From assembly GCA_964427895.1 (NCBI GenBank), contig CAYRUZ010000012.1:1-30234 (forward strand): a stretch of 30,234 nt of DNA, written 5' to 3'. This stretch comes from CAYRUZ01 sp964427895 (GTDB lineage Bacteria > Patescibacteriota > Gracilibacteria > Peribacterales > Peribacteraceae). The number at the start of each line of letters is the position of its first letter. Positions within the stretch are counted from its first letter, which is position 1. A program made the translations under genes and the position numbers. The notes below the pieces were generated by a model. The model searched no databases. It worked only from the letters and a program-made list of their open reading frames with translations, and was not told the origin of the DNA. Positions 6,701 through 18,700 of the stretch are shown one piece after another.

Positions 6701-9700
6701 GTTTCCGATCCGTCACCGAATGCCGTCGTCGCCCCGGCCGATACCGGCTCCGGCACGACGATCACGTGGAAGGGTTCGTGGAGCGCGGGCGAAACGGCGA
6801 CGTTCCGCTACGGCTACGACGCGCCCAACGAGTCGCCGCAGTTCTTCCTCGCGGGACCGCTGCGCGTCGGCGATCTCGAGGAGCTGCGCAGCTGGCAGAT
6901 CGCGAACGACGCCGCGAAGACGTGGGACGGCGGCGGCGCCACCAACAACTGTTCCACCGCGGCCAACTGGTCGGGCGATACCATCCCGACGACGACGGAT
7001 GACATCATTCTGGACGGCACGTCCACCAAAGCCATGACGTGGGATAGCGGCTGTCCCTCCACCGTTGCCTCCTGGACGCAGAGCAGCGGCTACACGAATA
7101 CGGTGACGGTCAGCATCACCAATCTCACGGTATCCGGCAACATGAGCATCGCGGACGGCACCTTCACCGCGCCCAGTGGAACGCTGACGATGAAGGGATC
7201 ATTCACGCAAACGGCCGGGACGTTCTCGCACAATAACGGCACGGTCCTCCTAGCGCCCACGGGAGTGCGATCGCTCACGCTTTCGGCCGCAAGTACGTTC
7301 AATAACCTCACGCTGGATAGCGGCCTCATGCAGTACTGGAAACTGGATGATCTCACGGGAACCAAGGCGCGTGACAGCTCGCGCACGCGCACTCATGCTA
7401 CGTTTGTCGGCAGTCCGACCTGGTCCGGTTCGCACCTCAACACCGGTCCCAAGTACTACAACCCTGGGGCGCTTAAGACAGTAGCCGCTTCGCAGTACAT
7501 TACGGCGACGGTCACCAGCCAAGCGGTCAACACGGTGAGTCTCTGGTTCAAGACGACATCGACCATCAATACGTCCAGCGCATGTCAAAATCTCATCCAA
7601 TTCAACGGAGGGCAAAACATCGCTCTGGGCAACTGCACGACAACAACCGGCCTCGAAACGATCGGTATGTATTCCGATACGGTCTCCCATTTCTCCTACG
7701 CAAGTCCCACGATCAGCCCCGGTTGGCACCATATCGTCTTCACGTACGCGGGAGGCGGATGGAATGCGTATATTGACGGGACCTGGTACGGAGGATCTCC
7801 GTCTCCGGCTTCCTTTGGCACACATGCGTACGCGCTGACCAGCGTCACCAGTGAGAGCGTGGGACATAACATTACAGGCGTACTCGATGATGTCCGCATC
7901 TATAGCCGCGCGCTGGTGGATTCCGAAGTGAAGCGTCTCTACGCGGGAAACAAGTCCACAGGCTCCGGCACCTATCTACTGGGGGGCAGCCTGACCGTGA
8001 ACGGCAACCTGGGCATTTACGACGGCACTCTGGATGTGTCTCCCGCCAATTACAGCGTCACCGTAAAAGGAAACGCGGATCTGCAGGGTGATTTCATCAC
8101 ACGGGCTGGTGCCTTCATCATGAACGGCACCGGACCGCAGACGCTCTCCGGCTCCACTATCTTCAATAGCTTCTCCATTACCGCAAGCAGCGCGCGCACG
8201 GCGTACATGGATTTCACGTCACGCCAATCTGTTTCGGGATCGCTGGTTCTGCAGGGAGCCGTGAGCAATAACCTCTCCCTCCGCTCCACAAAAATCGGAT
8301 CCGGAGCACGCATCTTGTATGACGCAGACAGCACGCAGCTCGCCGCAGACATCCAGTACGTGAGCGTGAAGGACTCGTACGCAAGCGGAGGCCAGGCCCT
8401 GGTCTGCAGCAACCTGACGGAAGGCTGTATCGACAATGGCAATAACCGGAACTGGACCATTCAGACCAGCACTATTTCCGGCACGGTGTACGCGGATTTG
8501 GGCACCACCCCCGTGGCGTCCCCAACGGTGGGGCTCACCATTAATGGGGCACCGTACATCACGACCACGGCCAACAGCAGTGGCCAGTTCACCTTCAGCA
8601 ACGTGTCCATGACGGGAGGAACCGTGCTGGGGTTCTTTGTGAGCGGCAACACAACAAAAGCGGCAACCATCGTGGTGGGATCGGGCTCTTCCATGACGGG
8701 CATCGATCTGTACGGGAATACCCTCATCGTGCGGAGCGAACCGGGAACCATTCCCGTGACCAGTGCCCTGCTCAAAATCGCCGGGAACGGCGGCGGATCG
8801 GACATGGCTGCGGTCTACGACGTGAACAGCAGTAACGATCTCGCCCTCGCGGGGGGCAAGTCGCTCTACGTGAGGAGCGGCGTGACATATACCCCGGGCG
8901 GGCGCATCAGCGCAGCCGATCTCCGCAACTACGGCACCATGACGATGGGGACGAACAAACTGACGCTCACGGGATCTCTCATTACCGATACCGGCACGTT
9001 CACCACCAGTACGGGAACCATTCTGCAGCCCAGAAACGCATCCAATGCGCTCGATTTGGGATCAAACTCGCTCGGGAATCTGACGATCGATAACGGCCTG
9101 GTCGGTCACTGGAAGCTTGACGACCGGGGCGGAACGTTGATGCGCGATTCGTCACGTTACAGGAACAACGGCACGCTCAACGGCACCGCGCCCTTGATGT
9201 GGTCCGGCGCGAATCTCTCAAGCCGCCTGCAATTCTACAATCCCTCCGCTGTGCGGTTCAATTCAGCAAACAACAACGCGACCGTCCCGCACTCTTCATC
9301 GCTCACCTTTACGTCCGCGATGAGCATCTCGATGTGGGCCAAGCTTCTGGGGAGCCAGGCCACAGGAACCTGCGGGGGGGCGCCTTCAACAAGCCAGTAC
9401 GCTCTTTATAAGAGAAATGCCAATCCCGCCGGAGGTGGATATGCCGGCTACGCAATTTCTACGTCACCCACAGCGTGGGGATTTGGCATGTGCACGGGCG
9501 GGACATGCTATGGTGCAAATTCCACCACGGCACCCGTCGTGGGTTCCTGGGTGCACGTGGTTGCCGTGTTCACGTCCGGCACCCTGAAAATCTACGTGAA
9601 CGGCGCTTTGGAAGGGACCGCCGCGGGCCCCGCCGCCGTGCAGGACAGAGGAGAGCCTTTGGTATTTGGACGCACGAATTTTTGCGGACAGTACTCGGGG

Positions 9701-12700
9701 GACTATGACGCATTATTCAATGGCATGATCGATGATATCCGCATGTACAACCGCGAACTTACTTCCAGCGAGGTGAGCACGCTCTACGCCGGCAACAAGA
9801 ACGTCACCACGCATACACTTGGCACCAACGCCACCATTGCGGGAAAGCTGGACATGTTTTCCGCAGGAATCGACATGAACGGAAAGAATCTGTCCGTTTC
9901 CGGCAACATGAACATCCAAGGAAATCTGATCCCCAACGGCGGCACGGTCACTCTCAATGGATCAAACCCCCAGACGATATCCGGCTCTACGGTCTTCACG
10001 AATCTCACGAAAACCGTCTCCGCGGCATCCACCCTGTTCCTCGATTACACCTCGCGTCAATCGATATCTGGAGCGCTGATTCTCCGCGGAGCCGCATCCA
10101 ACCTCCTCAGCATCCGCAGCACGAAAACCGGGAGCGGAAGCCCCTTGCTCCTGGACGGCGATTCCGGCAGCCAGACAGTGGACTACGTGAACGTCAGAGA
10201 CAATGATGCCTCCGGCGGACAGACGATTCTCTGTGACACGATATCCGAAGGATGTCTAAGCGGCGGCAATGTCACCAACTGGCAAATCTACACCAATACC
10301 ATTTCCGGAACGGTGTACACGGACCAGGGAACCACGCGCGCGAACGCGCCATCGGTACGCCTGGCGATCAACGGCAACGTATATGGAACCGCAACGGCAG
10401 ACAGTAACGGCAACTATGCATTCTCGAACGTTGCCATGACAGGGGGGTCCGTGCTCGCCCTGTACACGGTGGGAAGCACGCCCGCCGTGACCGTCGTATC
10501 CGGCCTGCAGTCGGTCATGACGAACTTGGATCTCTACGGAAATACACTCATCGCTCGCAACGAGGATGCGGGCACGCCCATTACCAACGCTCAGCTCCGC
10601 ACGGGAGCGAGTGGAGGCATGAGCGACGTGTCCGCGGTCTATGCCGTGAATAGCAACAATGACCTAACGCTCGCGTCAGGCAAATCTCTGTATGTGCACT
10701 CCGGCAAATCGTACGTGCCGGGCGGTCGAGTGCGCGCGGCGAACCTTACGAACCTGGGAACGCTTACCATGGGGACGTACGGTCTGACGCTCACGGGTTC
10801 GTTCATCACCAGCTCGGGTACGTTTACGACTTCCACGGGCACGCTCCTCACGTCGGCCGCAACGTCCCAGGCGCTGAATCTGGGGGGCAACTCCCTGGCG
10901 AGTCTCACCATCGATAACGGATTGTTGGGCTATTGGAAGTTGGATGACGGGATCGGCACGGTCGCGCGCGACAGCTCCCGGTACGGCAGGAACGGCGTCG
11001 CGACCAGTCCCGTGTGGAGCGGCTCGGTTTTGCCTTCACGAATGCAATTCTATGACCCATCCAGCCTACAGCTCAATGGAAGCAGTACCTACGTCGAAGT
11101 GTCTTCCAACGCTGACTACAACCTTTCGGCTTCGGATTTCACGATTTCCGCCTGGATCAAAACGACTCAATCGTCCTTGGGGACTTTCTTCTCTGTTCGG
11201 GATACTTCCGGAGCGGATTCTGGCATTCTCAGTGTTCTCCATATCAACGCGACGACGGCGGGCAAAGTGGGATTCGATACGTGGAACTGGTCGAGCAACC
11301 GCGTCACGGGAACGACGACGGTGAACGACGGCGCTTGGCACCTCGTCACTGCCACGTATAAGTCGTCGACGCAGACGGCGACCGTGTACGTGGATGGAGT
11401 TTCCGATGCGACCCGTACGCAATCGGGAAACGCAACCTCGACGAACAGGACGCTGCGCATTGGCGCGAACATCGGCAGCGCGGGCAGCGTGCTGCAGCCG
11501 TTCAACGGCGCAATGGATGATGTGCGCATGTATAGCCGCGCGCTTTCCGCCAACGAGGTGGCCGCGCTGTACAATGGAAACAAGAATACGGGATCCGGAA
11601 AATACGTCCTGGACGGCAACGTCACCGTCGCCGGCGATCTGAGGGTGTACAGCGGCGAACTCCGTACGGCGGGCAACAACGTATCCGTCTCGGGGAACAT
11701 GAACCTGCAGGGCGATCTGTCCCTCGCCGGGGGAACACTCACCCTCAACGGAGCGGGGGTGCAGACGGTTTCCGGAAGCACCGTCTTCAGCAATCTGAGC
11801 AAGACGGTGTCGGCGGCCTCCACGCTGTATCTGGATTACACGTCCCGACAGTCCGTCTCCGGCGCACTTGTTCTGCGCGGAGCTGCATCCAATCTGCTCA
11901 GTCTTCGTAGTACCAGAAATGGCAGTGGTACGTACCTGCTTCTCGACGGAGATTCTGGCAGTCAGACCATCGATTATGCGAACGTGAAAGACAATAATGC
12001 CTCGGGAGGACAAGCTCTCGTTTGTATTCGTTGCACGAATTCCGGCAACAACACCAACTGGATCTTTCCGATTACCGGAACTGTCTACGCTGATGCCGGT
12101 GTCACGCCCATCGGGGCGGGACACACCGTGGCGGTTTCCGTTGACGGAGGCACGCCGGTGACGACAACGACTGATGCCTCCGGAAACTACCAGCTGAACA
12201 CGGTCGTGAACGCCGGCAGCGTCATCGCCGTGTATCTCACAGGAACGCCCGGAGAAAACGGGGGAGTGGTGAGCGTCTCCGATGGCAATGCCAATACGGT
12301 CAGATACGACATTTACAAGAACAAGCTCATCGTTCGTAATGACAATGGCGGATCCACCACCAATGCAAATTTGGCCACAGCTGCGGGATACGGAGATGCA
12401 CAGCTTGCCGAACTCTATTCTGTCTCCGCGGGCACGCTCACCATGGGCACGGACAAAACACTCCTGATTCCCAGTGGCCACACGTTCGCGCCCGGCAACA
12501 CCGTGAACGCATCCAACGTGACCGTCCAGGGAACCTTCGCCATGAGCACCAATGCGGTGAGCGTCTCGGGGAGCTGGGACAGTAGCAGCGGTACGTTTAC
12601 GGGAGCAAACACCGTGACATTCACGGGATCAGGAAGTATCCGGAGAGGATCCAGCTCCTTTAATGCACTCGTCTTCAACGCCCTCAATGGTAAGTGGACT

Positions 12701-15700
12701 CCCATCAGTTCTCTGGCCACTGCGGGCAATCTGACGATCTCGGCGGGCACGCTGCATCTCAGCGGCTCGAGCCTCACGGTCGGCGGGACGTTCCGCAACG
12801 ACGGGACGCTGCGGATGCACGGCACCGAGACGCTCACGTCGGTCACCAACGACACGGCGCACGGCGGCACCGTCTGGTACGACGGTCCGTCCAATTACAC
12901 GGGGCTCAACGGCTTCACGAGCTTCGCGAATCTCACGCTGAGCGGCGCGGGCACCTGGAGTCTCAATAATGCCATCAGCACGACGGGCAACGTCGTCCTC
13001 ACCTCCGGAACGCTCCTGCAGAAGCAGAAGACGATCAGCGTTGGGGGAAGCTGGACGAACAACGCGAATTTCACGTCGTCCGGTTCGATGGTCTTCACCG
13101 GCAATGGCACCATCACCGAGCCGCGCGGATTCAAATCGGTTACCGTCAACGCCGCTGGTGCCACGGTCGCCCTCGGGCGCCCGCTCACGGTCAGCGGCAG
13201 CATCACCATCACCGCGGGCACCCTGGACGTGTCCGCGTTCAACCACACGTTGACGCTGAGCGGCAGCCTGACCAACAACGGCGGTTTCAACGCGCGCGCG
13301 GGAGCGGTGGTGCTTAACGGCGGGAACCAATCCGTCGCCGGCAGTTCGAACACCACCTTCTACAATCTCACGAAATCCGTCTCCGCCGCCGCCACGCTCA
13401 CGTTCCCCGCGGGGGCGACCACCGCCATCCAGGGCGCCGCCACGCTCCAGGGCGTACTCGGCCAACAGCTCAGCCTCCGTTCGGATACGCCCGGAAGCAA
13501 GGCGCCCGTGAACATCGGGAACGCCGGGCGATCGATCAGCTACGTGAACGTGCGCGATCAGAACAACGGGAACAGCGCGGTCATCTGCGATACGGGATGC
13601 ACGAACGCTCTCAATAACAGCGGCTGGTCGTTCCCGGTGAGCGTGAACGTCTACACGGACGCCGGGACGACGCCCGCTCCCGACGGAACGACCGTCGCGT
13701 TCGGCCTGAACGGCGTGCTCCAAACCACGGCGGATACCGTTTCCGGCTCTGCGCGCTTCACGAGCGTCGAAGTGCTGCCCGGCGATATCCTCACGTTCTG
13801 GACATCCGGCGAATCCATGAAGGGCGCGACGATCGTCGTATCCGACGCGCAGCAGCTCAGCATTCCCTTGTACGCCAACGCCTTGATTCTCCGCAGCGAG
13901 GGGGCCTCTTCCATCACGAACGCCGACATCGCCGACGGGACGATCGCGGACGGCGACCTTGCCTCCGTGTACCAGGTGTCCGGGGGCAACCTGACGGTGA
14001 CCACCCCCTACACCCTCATCGTTCCCGCTTCCAGCACGTTCGCTCCCGGCGGAACGGTCACGACGGGCAACGTCGACGTCCGCGGCACGTTCGCCATGGC
14101 AAGCAACGCCGTCTCCGTCTCCCGCAATTGGAACAGCAGGACGGGAACGTTCACGGGATCGAACACTGTGACTTTCACCGGCTCGGGAAGCATCGCGAAG
14201 GGGTCCTCGTCGTTCGCCGCCCTGGCGTTCAACGCCGCGAACGGACTGTGGACCGCTTCCGGGGGCCTCGCCACCACGGGGAACCTCACCATCAGCAACG
14301 GAAAGCTCAGTTTGAGCGGCGCGAGTCTCACGATCGGCGGCACCTTCCGCAACGACGCGGTGCTGCAGATGCTCGGCTCCGAAACACTCTCGCTCACGAA
14401 CGACGCCGCGCACGGCGGCACGGTGATCTTCACGGGATCGTCGTCGTACAGCGGCCTCGATGGTATCACCAGCTTCGCCAACCTTACCATCAGCGGTTCG
14501 GGTCTCTGGACACTGAATAACGACATCACCGTCAACGGCAACCATACGATCACCCGCGGAACGCTCCGGCAAAACCAGAAAACCATCACGGTCGCCGGCA
14601 ACTGGACGGACACGGGCGTCTTCGTCGGCAGCGGAAGCACCGTCTTCACGAGCGACGCGACCGTCACCGAGCCCCGGCATTTCGGCTCGGTCACCGTCAA
14701 CGCGCCGGCCAAGACGGTCACGCTCGCCTCGCCGCTCAACGTCTCGGGAAGCATCGTTCTCCGCGGTGGCACGCTGGACGTGGGCAGCAACAGGACGATT
14801 TCGCTCGACGGCACGTGGGAGAAGGAATCCGGCGGAGCCTTCACCCCGGGAACGGGAACAGTACGCCTCACCGGAGGCAACCAGACCCTTTCCGGATCCA
14901 CCACGTTCCATGCCCTGAGCAAGCGGACCTCCGCGGCGGCGACGCTCACGTTCGGCGCCGGCACGACGCAGACGGTGCAGGGCGCCTGGACCATGCGCGG
15001 TTCGGTCGGAAACACACTCTCATTGCAGAGCTCCGTCAACGGTCAGCAGTGGTCGATCAATCCGGCGAGTTACGACCTGCAATACATTTCGGTGCAAGGG
15101 AGCGACAATACCTCCGGAACCACGATTCTCGCGGCGAACGACGCCACCAACGCCGGAAACAATACCGGTTGGGCGTTCCCGATGGTCGTCACCGTCGTCC
15201 ATAGGGACGGTTCGGCGTACACCTCCGGCATCACGGTCACGGCCATCGTGAACGACGACGCGCCTGTCACGTCCTCCACCGACGGTTCCGGCATCGCCAC
15301 GTTCAACGACGGGAACCCGAGCCATCTGGTGCCGAATCTGGACTCCGGCGCGTTGCTCGCGCTGCATTTCTCCACGGGCACGGAAACGGGATCGCTCATC
15401 ACCGTCACGAACGGCACGAGTCTTGGATTCACGCTCTACGGCAACACGCTTTCCGTGGGAGCTCAGAACGGATCGGCGATCACGAACAGCATGCTGAATA
15501 CCGAGTCCGGCGTTCTTCTGAGCGCGAATCTGCCCCTTGTCTACTCCATGAGCGGAACGTCACTGGTCCTGAATGACGGCGTGCGCCTCCGGAATGCGGA
15601 CGGCCGCTACGCGCCGGGAAGCAAGATCTACGCGAACGACGTCAGCATCGCGGGAACCTTCGAGATGGGCGACGACGATGTGCGCGTATCGGGCGAATGG

Positions 15701-18700
15701 GACGCCACGGACGGCGTATTCACGGCGGACAACACCGTCTACTTCACCGCGACGGGGACGGAGAATGTCATCAGCAACGGTAACTATTTCCACAACGTCG
15801 TCTTCATCGTCGAGGACGGTTCATCCGCGCACTGGACCTTCGTCGACGCCTTCCAGTACACGGGGACGGTCTCCATCGTGAACCCGTCCGGCTCGACGGA
15901 TCTCTTCGCGCCGATCGTCAGCGACGTGACCGCCACGGCGATCACGGAGACGACCGCGCGCATCGTCTGGCGTACCAACGAGGCGTCGACCGAGCAGGTG
16001 CGCTACGGTACGGGCAGCGGACTCTATTACCGCTCCGCGAGCGGCAACGGCGAGGATTTCAATATGACGCACGTAATCTTCCTCACTGGTCTCGATCCGG
16101 GGACGCAGTACTTTTTCAGGGCGTATTCGGCAGACGAGGGCGATAACGTGGGCAGCAGCGCCGAGCTCTCCTTCACGACCCTTTCGTCGGACACCGCTCC
16201 CCCCGTCATCTCCTCCACGGCCACGGGCTCCGTGACCACCACCTCCGCCCAGATCACGTGGAACACCGACGAAACCGCGACCGGAGCCGTCCTCTACGGC
16301 ACGGCCGAGGACGATCTCTCATCCGTTGTTACCGGAGGAAGCTCCTATAACATGCATCATGTCCTCAGCATGACGAGTCTGACGCCGGGCACCGAATACT
16401 TCTTCAAGGTCCGGTCCACGGATGCTTCCGGGAACTCCGCGGAAAGCTCAGTCTTCTCCTTCACGACGACCGGTCTCGACACCACTCCCCCCGTCATCTC
16501 CTCCACGGCCACGGGATCGCTCGCCACGACGAGCGTCCTCATCACGTGGAACACGAATGAATCCGCGACCGGAGCCGTCCTCTACGGCACGGCCGAGGAC
16601 GATCTCTCATTCGTCGTCTCGGGAGGCGGCTCCTACAACATGCGCCATGCGGTCCCGGTGAGCGGGCTCGCGCCGGGCACCGGATACTTCTTCAAGGTCC
16701 GGTCCACGGACGCCGCCGGGAACTCCGCCGAAAGTCCGGTCTTCTCCTTCACGACCCTTTCGTCGGACACCGCTCCCCCCGTCATCTCCTCCACGGCCAC
16801 GGGCTCCGTGACCACCACCTCCGCCCAGATCACGTGGAACACCGACGAAACCGCGACCGGAGCCGTCCTCTACGGCACGGCCGAGGACGATCTCTCATCC
16901 GTTGTTACCGGAGGAAGCTCCTATAACATGCATCATGTCCTCAGCATGACGAGTCTGACGCCGGGCACCGAATACTTCTTCAAGGTCCGGTCCACGGATG
17001 CTTCCGGGAACTCCGCGGAAAGCTCAGTCTTCTCCTTCACGACGACCGGTCTCGACACCACTCCCCCCGTCATCTCCTCCACGGCCACGGGATCGCTCGC
17101 CACGACGAGCGTGATCATCAGCTGGCAGACGGACGAGGTAACTACCGAAGTCGTGAACTACGGGACGGACGGCGGATCGCTCGACCAGTCGGCCACGACG
17201 GGTACGAATAACATGAGGCACTTCATCCCGATCACCGGTCTCTCCTCCGGGACGCGGTACTATTACCAGGTCGTTTCCGTCGATACCTCGGGCAACATCG
17301 CTACCGGCGATCTGCTCTCCTTCACCACGCCGTCGCCCGATACGACGGCTCCCGAGGTTTCCGACCTCGCCGCCTCGCTTGTGACGGATGTCGCTGCCGT
17401 CCTCACCTGGACGACCGACGAAGGCGCGCAATCCACGGTCGCGTTCGGCACCGAGAGCGGTTCGTTGGCCGGCACGACGTCGCGCACGTCGCTCGATAAC
17501 GCCCATTACGTCATCCTCGACGGCTTGAGCGCCGGTACGCCGTACTACTACCAGATCACGTCCACGGATGCCGACGGCAACAGCGACGTCCAATCCATCG
17601 CGAGCTTCACGACGCGAAGCGAGCTCTTCACGGACGAGCAGCTGCAGTCCGCGGTCTCGTCCGCGGTCAGCGCCGTTTCCCGCGGCGGGGGCGGAGGCTG
17701 GAGGGATGTCCAGTGGCCCAGGCTGTCCGACGTCGCGATCGCGGCGCTCGATGGCGACAGCGTCACCGTGACCTGGAACACCGACGAGCCGGCCATGTCG
17801 CTCCTCAAGCTCGGCAAGGACTCGACCGGCGAACGCGGGGCCTTCGATCCGTCCTCGCTCACGGGAAGCCTGACCCACTCGGTCACCGTCTCCCATCTGT
17901 CGCCCGGCACGACGTACAAGTTCGTCGCCATTTCCTACGATACCGCGGGCAACGCGGGCCTGTCGGAAGAGCAGACCTTCACGACGCCCGGACCGTCCGC
18001 CGACGCGAGCTCCTCCAGCGTGGCGTCGAGCGAGAACTCCAGCACGTCGTCGCTGCACCCCGCTCCGGAAGAGGCGAAGACGGGCCTGGACGCCTTCGCC
18101 GCCGCCCTCGAAAAGACGGTTTCCGTCGCGCAGGATCTCAAGGGAAAGGTGGATGAGGCCGCGTACACCATGGCTCTGCGCAGCGGAATCCTCACGCTCC
18201 GCACCATCGCCGGCGCCACGCTGCCCGCGGTCTTCAGCAGCGAGCCCAAGGTGGAAGTCACCGATACCACCGCGACGATCACCTGGACGACCGACGAGCC
18301 CGGCAATTCGCTCGTCTCCTACGGCAAGGACGACTCGTCCGCGGCGGCCTACGTCCAGACCTCGGGCGAAGCCGGCGCGGATGAAAGCGAGCACAGCGTG
18401 ACCCTTCACGGCCTCGAGCCCGGCACGCGCTACCGCTACAAGGCGCGCACCGTCACGATCCTTGGCACGGAAGCGGTATCGGGGGATCTCGTCTTCACCA
18501 CGTCGCAGTCCACCGTGGAGATCCTCACCTTCAAGGCGGAGGTCTTGTCCGAGAACAGCGCCCGCTTCACCTGGACCACCAGCGCTCCCACGACGTCCGC
18601 GGTGACCGTGAGCCCGTACCTCGACGGCGTCGTGGTCCCCGAACAGGCCCTGCGCGAGAGCGACGGCGAGTTCGGCACGGAGCACAGCATCGTCGTCCGC

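Noticed and set aside
12629..14911. Minus-strand open frame of 760 codons opposite the giant gene
   Set aside because: Its translation is Arg/Gly/Glu/Asp-rich without domain structure, as expected from the complement of a GC-rich gene. The plus-strand frame has clear domains and repeats throughout.
15892..17630. CRISPR-like array suggested by regular repeats
   Set aside because: The 288-bp period equals one FnIII domain, lies in an uninterrupted reading frame and has no short repeat/unique spacer alternation.
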